Assembly: GCF_905220365.1 (NCBI RefSeq)
Contig: NC_061139.1
Location: 12,361,001 to 12,425,000, forward strand
Direction: 5' to 3'
DNA: 64,000 nucleotides
Source: Vanessa cardui
Taxonomy: Eukaryota; Arthropoda; Insecta; Lepidoptera; Nymphalidae
The first letter of the stretch is position 1, and each line of letters opens with the position of its first letter. The notes beneath the pieces are model-generated. The model saw nothing but the letters and a program-made list of their open reading frames with translations, had not been told where the DNA came from and did no database searches. Of this stretch, positions 47,901-57,545 are shown piece after piece. The translations under genes were made by a program, and so were the position numbers.

Positions 47901-50782
47901 GAAATTCTGATATATAACTTTCATCAAATTTTATAGATAAAATTTCTACTTCTTTATTGATGCAAAAATTTGGGTTTGCTACACAAAAGTAACAGTTATT
48001 TATGCCACTCAGAAACATTTGCATCTGCATCTGTGCAAAGCATTTTTTACTCGGTTTACCATTATTTACATAATTTAAATAAGTTTTATCACTTATGGGA
48101 CACTTAATCTCAATAATACAGTCGTCACATATTCCATCAGGGGAACCTGCTAACATGGGATACATTTTTGATACGAACAGTCCACTATCTTTTATTTTTT
48201 TCCCAAGCTTCTTGCTAACTATATCTTTCACTTGAGCTTCTAAATACCTCCCACGTTTCATGGCTGGTGTGTCTATTATTTTTCCCCCCATGATTGTTGC
48301 AATGAGTGTACCATCATCAGTCTTGCACCGACTGACTTCAAATGCTTTAGAAGCGGTTATCCTGCCATATCTGAGTTCATGCCACAGATTATTTTTGTAC
48401 TGGTCCCTTGTTTGATTTTCAATTTTATTTATAATTTCAACAGACAAGTTGACCTTACTTAAAAATACATCAGGACACTCTTCTTTGTATGTCAATACCA
48501 GATGGTGCATTGACGCACTCAGTAGGTCATCAAAAACATAATCATGTTGATATTTTAATATTTCACAGTTGGAAGTTTTTCTTTTCTTGCTTTCTTCTAA
48601 AAATCTTTCTAAAACTTTTTGATTAGATGGCACTATAGGGCTTCCTTTGGCTAACTCTTTTGCTGAAATATACTTTAAAGTAGTGCCAACTCTTGAGAGC
48701 TTTGATTTTAGCCAATAGCACTGTACTTCAGTACATGAAGGTTCTTCGCTTCGCCGATGGACCCACATTAGCAAAGCTATGGCGTGTTTACAGCCACCCT
48801 GAGCTGCAACACAATCATGACACTGAACTGATATGACTTTCTCATTATCTTCATCAACTATCAAAGTGACTGCATACAACTTTGCATGGACTTTATGTTC
48901 CGGGCAAATCTTGCACTTTACTGTGCAGACATTCTCTTCTCTTTTCAGTTGTACATAACTGATTGCATCATCGCCATAGGATGGTCTTGAAGACCTGGAA
49001 TAAATAACAATAATCAGGACAACATCTACATACTGACTTGACATGGTGTTTACGTTAATCATAGTACATGTTAGAAATAAGTATGTACATAATATGTATT
49101 TACAGATAAAATTTTATAATGAGACATAGGTACTGTTTGTAGGTGTTAAAATATACTCTCTATATTGTTAAAGACATGTTTATGTTCTTGTTACAACATA
49201 AAAAAGTGAAGTAGTTACATAACCTAAAAGATAATCTTATTTTTGTAAAAATGAAAATATTTCATTGTTGACCAATGTCACGAAATGTTTGAACATCTTC
49301 AGATAAATACAAACTTTATATACTTACAAGGAGGTTTTTACATTTCTGAACTCGGAGGAGCAAAAATCTTTATTTGATGCGAGGAATTCTCCTAACATCA
49401 GTATATCAATCCTCGGTAAATTAGAGCTTGTTGCCTTTATATAGCCTGGCTCCATCGTTATGATGTCGAGAAATGGCACTGATGGTAACAAATCGATAAA
49501 AAACTCAATAAATATGCGTAAACACAACAAAATCTGAAGCTTCTCAGTGATATTTATATAGACGTGACGTAATGCGCTGTGATTGGTGTTTCATTCAAAA
49601 TGGCCGATTGTAGTTTTTACAGCTTAATTTTTATTGAATATCTTATTAATCTCAATTTATTTATTATAATAAAATTCTTTAAAAAATATCTTTAAATATA
49701 GATTATTCGATAAAATCAAAACATCTTAAATTATTTAACACTGTCGACACGCCTATTATTAATAGTAACTATTTATGGATTAAAATTAAAAATCTTTCAG
49801 GCAGCTATAGGTTGCTATATGCAAGCTCTAACCAAATATCCAGCAAAGTCTCCAATCCGCACATCAATACTATTAGAATTGGCCAATGAACTCATAGAAC
49901 TCGATCACAAACATGAGGCCTTGGCCTATTATGAGCAAGCAGTTGATATAATTGAAGACAGCACAATGAAATTAATGTGCATGAGAAATTTAGTGAACTT
50001 ACTCATTAAGTGTGGTATGGTTTATACAAAGCTGTTTTTTATTAAATAAATAAGTCAAATCACTTTAAGAGACAACAGTTAAATAAAATAAAAATGTATT
50101 AAATCCTTTTGTTGATCTAAATTGAAATGACACCATCATTCCGCGTTCTTACCTTTACTATTTAATAGCACCATTAATTATTTAAATGAAGATTCTCGTT
50201 ATCATTTTCCTAACTTTTTCTAAAAAATAATATCATTAAATTAACTTTTTGTCACTTTTAGGAAAATATGATATAGCATTGGAAACTGCAAACAAAATTT
50301 GCGATTCTAATATTTATATCCCTGATGGTATTTTGACAGAGTAAGTTTAACACATTAATATTATTATTTGTTCACTCAGTACAAATTTTACAAATCTTTT
50401 TAACTACAGGTTACAAATCAGCAGAGTTCTTTTGGTCCTCTTAGTAGATCCGGATGAAGATACAAATTCTGCATCATTAAAACAAATGTTGGATAATTTG
50501 CTGTATGATGAAGATAGTGACGGTAATTACAGAATTAAACACAATTTTAACTCATTTCCATGGTGTGTAACCATCATCATACATTTAAAATAACATATCA
50601 ATTATTTTTTTCCAGCTATTCCATTCAACATTGATTTAAGGTTAAAACTACAGTCTATTATTATCTCTAGCAGCTGTATGGATCAACAATCTCTGATTAG
50701 TATAGCTTCTGATATTAATCCATATTTTACCATAGAACAGAGAGAGTTGCTGGAAACTATTATTGAAAAGAAATCTGAATGA
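44993..50782 (+). CDS. F8A: HAP40/F8A, 40-kDa huntingtin-associated protein
   Basis: A helical-repeat partner of huntingtin, linked to Rab5 and early endosome movement. Six exons join in frame: 44993-45057, 45128-45377, 49801-50014, 50262-50340, 50410-50522 and 50616-50782, giving 295 residues (human about 370, whose proline/alanine-rich insert is absent here). The diagnostic N-terminus NTKLKKRFMRKPNISEATNE matches the vertebrate NKLKKRF-RKPN-EA block. Helical repeats follow: GQTYIGAAKCEASAGNFLGE, LLELANELIELDHKHEALAY and GKYDIALETANKIC. Phases agree at all five junctions. Intron 2 (45378-49800) holds a complete two-gene DNA transposon. The gene is divergent from p115 and convergent with RIOK3 (321 bp between stops). 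In mammals F8A is intronless and lies inside a factor VIII intron; here it is the host of a nested element. Confidence 0.9.
45650..45668 (+). promoter_or_regulatory. Transposase TATA promoter with CRE-like site
   Basis: TGACGTCACGGGTATATAAA: a palindromic TGACGTCA followed by TATATAAA at 45660-45667. The TATA box lies 33 bp before the ATG at 45693 and 63 bp before the ATG at 45723. Transcription would start near 45690, which favours the second ATG. Confidence 0.6.
45723..47780 (+). CDS. THAP-domain DDE transposase (DDE_Tnp_4 type)
   Basis: Cuts and joins the element's ends. Three exons, 45723-45914, 46066-46324 and 46534-47780, join in frame to 565 residues (575 if the ATG at 45693 is used). 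The THAP zinc finger is N-terminal: C-x4-C in SCAVPLCKN, C-x2-H in FCEDHFD, then LPNDMENYMEYHIMG, with the exon 1/2 junction exactly inside it. A charged, serine-rich linker leads to the catalytic half from about residue 295: a helix-turn-helix-like NNSFRELADDFGMDKSYPSK, then candidate catalytic acids in TCLIDCLEIEVQ, VMADRGFKHIE and the Glu of HVERLIRRIREF. No stop or frameshift is seen. Its stop lies 55 bp from that of the convergent nuclease gene. Confidence 0.88.
47836..49455 (-). CDS. SWIM zinc-finger and YqaJ-type nuclease of the transposon
   Basis: Accessory protein of the same element. Exons 49328-49455 and 47836-48994 join in frame (TT|G TCT TCA, giving KTSLSSRPSYGDDAISY) to 428 residues, starting MEPGYIKATSS. 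A SWIM-type zinc finger lies near residues 90-120 (VQCHDCVAAQGGCKHAIALL, i.e. C-x2-C ... C-x-H). The C-terminal half is a YqaJ-like PD-(D/E)xK exonuclease domain: YGRITASKAFEV, KRGRYLEAQV and the catalytic GSPDGICDDCIIEIKCP. YqaJ domains descend from phage-recombination exonucleases; the role in transposition is not established to my knowledge. The TATA box is at 49551-49560 on this strand. Confidence 0.88.
49551..49568 (-). promoter_or_regulatory. YqaJ-gene TATA promoter, mirror of the transposase promoter
   Basis: Read on the minus strand: ACGTCACGTCTATATAAA. It has the same ACGTCACG-NN-TATATAAA spacing as the left promoter, and an AAGCTTC motif lies shortly downstream in both. The TATA box is about 96 bp before the nuclease ATG. 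Confidence 0.55.
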
Positions 50783-51103
50783 TAATGCAGAGCAGATTGT
50801 TTTTTTATTGTGATAAATAATAATGTTGCTTAATGTTTGATAATTTGCAACTATTACTTTGATTCTTTAAAGGATTGTCTATATTGTTATGTTATATGTA
50901 TATGCTATTTATTCAAAAATTAAATCTTAAGATTCAGAGGAAATAAACAATAAAAAACTCAGCTCATTTAGTCACTTTATTTGTTACCACTTCCTTTTTT
51001 TGTCTTTTTCTAGTTTTATGCACCATTTTTCTTCTCTCTTAAAGTGTTTCTAAAAAACAACACTTATAATATTTTATTTCAAGATACATAATGAATGGAA
51101 CTA

Positions 51104-52948
51104 TTAAGATTTTTTATCTATGTCACTACTACTTATATCCCCATGATTTTTAAGTATAGCAACATCTATTACATCACCAAAGTTGACTTCTTTATCAATC
51201 AGACAATTGTCAATCTTCACTTCATTTCCAAAGTTGGCAGAAATATCAACAATTTCTTTATCCTTAGAACGAGACCACATTTCATCAAATTCATCATCTT
51301 CCTCATCACTGTTGTCACTTTTTCCTTTCTTGCTTTCACTGGTTTTTTGCCAGCAATACTCAAATGGGTAACTGATATTCCTATTGTCATCTGGAGCAAT
51401 CTCAAAATGTGAAGATAAGGAATTGTAGGTGGCATGGACACCTTCCAACATATTAACGTCAACCTCTTCAAATCCAGTGATAGACTTGAACAAATCTTCA
51501 GCCGTGATAATGTCTGGAACTCCTTTCCTTTCGAAGAACTGTACAAAAGAAAACAAAATTAAATTAAATTGCTTTACACTATTTAGTTTAATATTCAGTA
51601 TATTACTTACATTAATAATATTACGGCAGTCCCTTAAGAGAAATTCTAGACCATTAGGATGATCTGGCTGCACTGACTGTGATACATCTATAAACCAACA
51701 TTTGTTTTCCCACCAAAGAATATTGTATTCTGACAAATCTGCATGCACTAAGTGCCCCACATTGTATAATTTATGCATGGCCTCTACGACTTCATTGTAA
51801 ACACTGGGCCATTTTTCTGGCTTCATAATAACATCTCTCAGTTTTGGTGCAGGTTTATTATCTTTACCAATAAAAGACATCACAAGAATATGCTTCTTCA
51901 AGCAAACCATTTCAGGGCAGTTCAAACCAATCTTCTGTATTCTCATCATGTTGTGCATCTCTTTCTCTGCCCACATATGTACAATTTTCCGTGGATTCTG
52001 CTTAGAAAAACGATCCTTAAATCTGTAGTCTGCTTCTATATATTTGTCACGAGTTTTGAACTCATTTAGAGTAGTCTTAAAGACCTTTATTGCACATTCT
52101 TTAGGTAAAACCATCTCTAGGTAAGACTGATCGCTATTGGCATGCAATACAACTGATTCTTTACCAGTTGATATAACTCCATTGATGTCTTCTAACATAC
52201 CATTATTGATGAGCTTAAAAAGAATAAGTCTTGTTGCTTCATCAAGACCCATTTCGGCAGTAGCTTGGCTCTCTTTTCTGTCCAACATCTTGTGTTTACG
52301 AGCTTGGTTCCAACGAGTATGCTCTTTCAATTGGTTGAACACAGAATTTGATAGTTTCATGTCGAATCCAGCACCATCGCCTGTGCATACTTCAGGTGGA
52401 AATGCCATAACTTTGCAAGCATTCCTCCTCCCATTAATAGTGCTATCATGTTTGGTGACCATTTCACCATCCTTCATAATATATCCGCGCTTGGGAAGGC
52501 TAGCGAACTCTTTTTCGTTTGTTTCAAATCGATCCCAATCTTTTTTATGAGCGAGCCCCAGGTCTTCGTCGTCAGATTCAGAGTCATACACCAAATGTTC
52601 AGGAACATTGCGATAATTATCAAAGGACACAGATACCTTGGCGTCTCCATTTCGCTTCTTTTCAACTCTTTTTATTTCGTCATCATATTCTTTATCGAAT
52701 TGACATTGCAAAACTTTTGCAATAATAGCATCTGAATCGCAATACTCTTTTACATTAGATTCCTCTATTTGGCGTAGAATATCAGGCGACAGTTCTGTAG
52801 ATTCTGCACTAACGTGGTTATCTGATATTTGCTCAGCAAACTTTATCTCCTCCTTAACCTGCAGACCCTTAGCATATTCCTCTGACATAATATCAGACAA
52901 ATTTTGTGTATCGCAGGGTACAGAAACTTTCTTCCAGGGATTCGACAT
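51104..52948 (-). CDS. RIOK3: RIO kinase 3
   Basis: Atypical serine kinase of the RIO family, cytoplasmic, linked to late pre-40S ribosome maturation. Two exons, 51611-52948 and 51104-51538, give 590 residues. The start is MSNPWKKV at 52948; the open frame extends 12 codons further upstream but family alignment favours this Met. N-terminal features match RIOK3: LSDIMSEEYAKGLQ, FDKEYDDEIKRVEKKRNGD, VSVSFDNYR and FDMKLSNSVFN. Kinase motifs are the ATP loop STGKESVV, AIKVFKTTLNEFK, the catalytic loop LVHADLSEYNILWW and the metal-binding WFIDVSQSV. The tail is acidic (DNSDEEDDEFDEMW). The 72-nt intron (GTAAGT to TACAG) contains no in-frame stop, so unspliced RNA would still be readable. Convergent with HAP40. 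Confidence 0.94.
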   Translation of the reverse strand: MSNPWKKVSVPCDTQNLSDIMSEEYAKGLQVKEEIKFAEQISDNHVSAESTELSPDILRQIEESNVKEYCDSDAIIAKVLQCQFDKEYDDEIKRVEKKRNGDAKVSVSFDNYRNVPEHLVYDSESDDEDLGLAHKKDWDRFETNEKEFASLPKRGYIMKDGEMVTKHDSTINGRRNACKVMAFPPEVCTGDGAGFDMKLSNSVFNQLKEHTRWNQARKHKMLDRKESQATAEMGLDEATRLILFKLINNGMLEDINGVISTGKESVVLHANSDQSYLEMVLPKECAIKVFKTTLNEFKTRDKYIEADYRFKDRFSKQNPRKIVHMWAEKEMHNMMRIQKIGLNCPEMVCLKKHILVMSFIGKDNKPAPKLRDVIMKPEKWPSVYNEVVEAMHKLYNVGHLVHADLSEYNILWWENKCWFIDVSQSVQPDHPNGLEFLLRDCRNIINVSNILNIKLNSVKQFNLILFSFVQFFERKGVPDIITAEDLFKSITGFEEVDVNMLEGVHATYNSLSSHFEIAPDDNRNISYPFEYCWQKTSESKKGKSDNSDEEDDEFDEMWSRSKDKEIVDISANFGNEVKIDNCLIDKEVNFGDVIDVAILKNHGDISSSDIDKKS

Positions 52949-53491
52949 CTTAATTAAATAAATTAAAAATATCACAGTTTTCAAATAGTTGTTAAAATAA
53001 ATATATATTTAGATTTGTACGTAATTAAAATTTTATTTCACAATATTGTGTATACTTCAATTCAATCAAAGTAAATTTATTTTTACCACAGATAACGAGA
53101 AATATTGATTTGGTAGACAACTGTCAAATTTGTTAAGTTGGAGAGTCAAATTTGTTATGTACAGATTAAAAACATTGAAAATGGTAAAATAATTACTATT
53201 CCGATTTAAAGTTATTATTTTCAAATATGCTAAGCGTGCTATAATATAATATGGCTTGATATTGGAAACGGTGGCAGGTGCCAACCAGAGAGAGTATGAA
53301 CAGACAGGCTACTTTCCTAGGAATTTTAGAATTTCCAATCTCAACGGCAATTTTATTGGATCAATGGTGCTCTTTTATTGCGATTACTACGATGTACATG
53401 TTTCTATTCTGAAAAGTTAAAAATTCGATAAATGTCGATCACGATATCATCGATATCACTGATAGTCCAGTCATTATAGACAAATAAATTA

Positions 53492-53841
53492 TTATAAATA
53501 AAAAAAAAACGCCTTCAAAAATGAACTAAAAAGAAAAAAAATAATCAGTTACATCCATATCCAATTTACGATTTTTTAATCACCTCTCAAAGTCGGTGCC
53601 AACATTACTAATATAGGTACATAATACATACATACAAAAACTAAATCTATTTATTGTATAGATGACACCATTAGACAAACCTCACTATCGATACAAATTA
53701 AATGATTTAAATATAGGAATTTATTTACTTTGTTGGTACCGACTTCAAAAGGTGATTAAAAAATCGTAAATTGGATATGGATGCAACTGATTATTTTTTT
53801 CTTTTTAGTTCATTTTTGAAGGCGGTTTTTTTTATTTATAA
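53492..53841. mobile_element. Foldback MITE, 350 bp, arms about 105 bp
   Basis: The left arm (53492-53600) and right arm (53736-53841) are near-perfect complements. Both contain GCCTTCAAAAATGAACTAAA, CCATATCCAATTTACGATTT and TTTTAATCACCT or their complements. The arms end in TTATAAATAAAAAAAA. The inner ends carry ACCGACTTCAAA, a motif also seen at 54759. A non-autonomous hairpin-type element. Confidence 0.8.
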
Positions 53842-54479
53842 AAATGTATTTACTGCTTTTCATTGTTGTTTCTTTTCTATTAGGAAATAGAAAACAGCAC
53901 AATCACAATCTCTACCTTTAAAATAAAAGACTTGCTAAAACCGGTAATAAATAGTAAATATTTTGTTTTACATTATTTTGAACAGCTTTTGTATTTTTCG
54001 AAAAAAGAAATTACATAATACGCATCGTATGTGTGTGTCATGAAAGGCATTCAACGCAGCCCTGTTCTTTCTTATTTTGCGTGAGTAAATTGTTTTGAGC
54101 TAAAGCCGTTAAGCTGCTACAAGAGCCTAGTATCAATTAATATTTAACATTTACTAAAAATAGTCTCCCCAACAGCTATATTTTACCAAATACTTACATG
54201 TTGACAAACATGTATTGCTCAGCAACCATATTAAAGTAGTCGAAACAAAACCGTTAAATAGTAAATTTTTTTTTATAAAACAGTTCTAATGATCATTAGC
54301 GACCTATCCAAGGATACCTCAAACTATGGGATAAAATAGTTTTTTTTACTCACTTTATAAATAAACATCCCAAAAATGTTTTTTAAAGATTTTATTGCAT
54401 GATTTTCTCAGCCTAATTCATATGTATACTGATGTCAAATACAGCTTTACAATACAGCTTTTTATTATTAAGTACCTCG

Positions 54480-55060
54480 GAGCAAAACTGCGAACAGACA
54501 GACAAACAGGACGAAACTATAAGGGTTCCGTCTTGACTACGGAACCGTAAAAACTTAAATCGCACAGATGTGCCTATATTAATATTTGGGGAGTTCATTC
54601 GACTTCTTCAATATCCCATCATCAGATCCTGTTCTCCTGACAATAATATATTTTTCGTTATATTTAATTCATAATAAAAAACAAATTAAACATTCTTATT
54701 CTTATATATAATAGTTATTCCCTTCTCGGTTCATTTACATTTCACGGCCTGTTTTTAACCGACTTCAAAAAAAGGAGGAGGTTCTCAATTCGTCGGGGCC
54801 TCTTTTTTTTATGTATGTTACCGAATTATTGAATATGGCTGGGCCGATTTTGACAATTCTTTTTTTGCTTGAAAGGGCATGTTTTACAGGTGGTCCCATT
54901 GTCAGGAGATCAGGATCTGATGATGGGATCCTGGAGAAATCGAGGGAACTCCTCAAACTTTATAGGCACACCTATAGTGATTTCGGTTTTATTCAAAGTG
55001 CCTTGGTCATATGCTCACAAAGAATCCCATTATTTGACTGTCGACTCTAAACATAACTCA
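54480..55060. repeat. Common lepidopteran interspersed repeat sequence
   Basis: Two blocks I recognise as widespread in Lepidoptera. One is AAGGGTTCCGTCTTGACTAC with GGAACCGT (54524-54549). The other is ACCGACTTCAAAAAAAGGAG followed by a body with GAGGGAACTCCTCAAACTTT and ATAGGCACACCTATAGTGAT (54759-54985). The open frames across them are not genes. Class not assigned. Confidence 0.5.
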
Positions 55061-55933
55061 ACGCCGTTTCAATACGATGTGGACTGCAACTCAAATTAAG
55101 CGTTACCTAAGTTACAATAGCCTAATGGTAACTGCTCATCGCCAATTAGACAATACCATTTTTCCCGATGCAATTCCGTTAATCATTGAGGAGTTCTCCT
55201 GGTAGTCCACCATCAGCTAGACTTCATCATAGGTATGTTTACTAACATCAATTGCTTGACGACTATCTTAAAGAAATAGAACTAAACCCGTAAAATAGTT
55301 ACTTACTAATAGGTTCTGGTTACCAGTTGTGGTCTTCATCATCAGTTCCACTTCATCAAATGTCACTTGGCATTGCCACTGTATTTGGCGTTATCACGTC
55401 AACAGATAGAATTTAGAAATTATTGGCGTTCCATTTTTTTAGAAGTAACCACTGTATTTGATATGTTAAAATATTCATCACTTGAATTTAGTCTTCGTCA
55501 GATTTAAAATGGATTAAGAGCAAAATGAAATTAGATAGCCGATTAAAAGGTGCGAAGCCGCGAACTACTGATTATAGTGTTTATTTAGTTTTCGGTACTG
55601 TAGGAAAACATCGTGAAGATACTGGTATGTGTCATCTTAAATAATGTCATTCACAAACCCTTATTTGAATAGGATATTAAAATAGACTTAAAAGTCCCTC
55701 ATTTTAATAAATGAAATCATGTTTGTTTACTTCGTTTTCAATTACTCAAATGAAAAGATAACTAAATTTATTATGTATGCAGTGCATTTGACAATATCTA
55801 TGGCAATTGGTGTATATATTCCTTTATGAATTTGTAAAACACTACAATTCTTAAATTTTTTATTTAACGTTAAAATCAGTATTAAAAAGAAAACAAAAAT
55901 AGTTTTTTAATAATTTTATTTACACCCTAATGT

Positions 55934-56909
55934 TCATTTTGCGGCCTTCTTGCCAGACTTAACAGTCGCTTGTTGTGCCTTAAGAACCTTAACAATCTTT
56001 TGTTCTTCAATTAAGAAAGCTCTCACAATGCGCTGTTTAACACACTTGTGGCAGAGTACACCACCATACACTCTCTTAACGGTCTTCTTGCGGTAGCAAA
56101 GTCTTGAGCGCTCTGCAGGTCTGGCAGGCTGGATACCTCTGAGTTTGCTTTTGCACTGGCCACATCTCGGGATCTTCTTGGGCTTCTTGACATACTGATA
56201 GACAAGACGTCCACCTGGAGTTCGTACACTGAAAATAAAGATGAATTTTGGTGAGAGGTTGCAAATAATAAAGTAAAATAGTCATTAACAATATTTTTAT
56301 ATCTTTCTGATATTTTTGAGGGTGACAACAATTAATAATATTCATTAAGATTAAGCACCACTGGATTGCATTTATTATAATTCTTTTAAGGCTTTGTGTC
56401 CATATTTACAACTGTTAGAAAATAAACATATTTCCTCTTAACACATCTATCATTACATTAGGTTAGTTAGGGTACCAATGTTACCTTGTTGTAATGTTAA
56501 TTTAGTAATTAGGAAGATAAGTATACCACTTATTCTATAAGATCACATAAGTATCTCGTTTATTCATTTAACAATGTGAGGTCTTAGTCACAATATTGTT
56601 TTTGGTTTACAGACTACTATTTATATTAATTACATAAAGTTAAATACATAGTTATATGTTTAAATTGAAAGCTGACATATACTTGAAATGAAATTGAAAT
56701 TCACTGCCGGAAAATTTGAGGTTATGTATAATTATTGATGAAATATCAATATGAATTATATGTTTAAAGAAGTATTGCAGAATTTACTATAAATTATAGA
56801 AAATGACCACGAGTTGTTTTAGAAATAATGAAATATACACTCACATTCTCCTTTGGTTTGACTTGGTGTTGTACGACAAACGTCGCCTAAACGTAAGTCG
56901 CTGTACCAT
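55934..56909 (-). CDS. RpL34: 60S ribosomal protein L34
   Basis: Cytoplasmic large-subunit ribosomal protein eL34. Coding exons 56845-56909 and 55934-56228 join (AT|T) to 119 residues. The N-terminus MVQRLTFRRRLSYNTKSNQR and the blocks RTPGGRLVYQY, CGQCKSKL, YGGVLCHKCVKQRI and RAFLIEEQKIVKVLKAQ are all typical. Zinc-binding-type Cys pairs (CGQC, CHKC) are present. The end is lysine/alanine-rich (SGKKAAK). TATTTCAG just before CTTCAAAATGG shows that the ATG lies near the start of exon 2, so there is a separate 5' UTR exon; a candidate donor (AAAAAG|GTACGG) lies near 57040. Divergent from the gene starting near 57546. Confidence 0.96.
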
Positions 56910-57462
56910 TTTGAAGCTGAAATATAAAGTAAATTATATGTAAAAAGCACTGAACTTATTAAATCACCATAGCACCGGTAATATTTTTAATAATAAAAGC
57001 TCGATTTAATTCGATTTCTTTGCACTTGCACCAAATCCGTACCTTTTTGACAGCTGTTAACAAGAAAAGAATAACAACAAATTTTTTATGGCAACATTTC
57101 TATGCTAGCTTGAAAATGTTGCTAGTGATTATGGAATATAAAGGCAATAAGACTAAAATAATTTATAATAGCTAATAATTAAACAGTTATGAAAAAAAGT
57201 TATGTACATTTTTTATTAACTATCTTAAAGACAACAGATGAAAAGTTGTATAAATATTTGGTATATTTATAAGATATTTGTTGACAAAATAATTATTGTA
57301 AAAGGTGTGCCGATTTGTATTTTATAAACACTTCTTAAAAAAAAATACAAGTTAATTATAGAATTCATGATTTTTTAGAAGGAACAAATATGCATTATGT
57401 ACTTCAATAATTCTAATTTGTTTTTTAATTTGTTGTGGCAATATTGATTACAAGGTTAGTAA

Positions 57463-57475
57463 AATGGCTGCCATT
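57463..57475. promoter_or_regulatory. Palindromic ATGGCnGCCAT promoter motif
   Basis: AATGGC-T-GCCATT, a perfect 13-bp palindrome about 70 bp before the candidate ATG at 57546. It has the same core as the KAT6 promoter palindrome at 4076-4088 and supports a transcription start here. Confidence 0.4.
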
Positions 57476-57545
57476 GTGTGATGTTTTTGGTGTTTGTGTT
57501 TAAATTTGGGAAAAATCGTGTTTTTCGAAGATACTTAAGAAAAAA

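Larger units (their letters stand above)
45600..49620. mobile_element. ISL2EU/IS4EU-type DNA transposon, apparently intact
   Basis: About 4 kb inside HAP40 intron 2, carrying two convergent multi-exon genes: a THAP-DDE transposase and a SWIM-YqaJ nuclease. This gene pair is the hallmark of the ISL2EU (IS4EU) superfamily as I know it from repeat databases. Both coding regions are free of stops and frameshifts across all splice junctions. On each flank the same block ACGTCACG-NN-TATATAAA occurs as mirror images (45650-45667 left; 49551-49568 right), placing promoters just inside the ends. I could not find exact terminal inverted repeats or a target duplication, so the outer bounds are approximate. 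Confidence 0.8.
52949..55933. other. Intergenic region RIOK3 to L34, repeat-rich
   Basis: AT-rich, 3 kb, with a foldback MITE at 53492-53841 and common lepidopteran repeat sequence at 54480-55060. No genes are recognised. Confidence 0.55.

Noticed and set aside
45400..49780. Exact terminal inverted repeats of the ISL2EU-type element
   Set aside because: Candidates such as GGCAGTTTTTATTAATTTT (left) and GTAGTTTTTACAGC (right) are in direct, not inverted, orientation and imperfect; boundaries left approximate.
54811..55099. Small genes at 54811-55050 and 54869-55099
   Set aside because: They overlap a widespread lepidopteran repeat; open frames are accidental.
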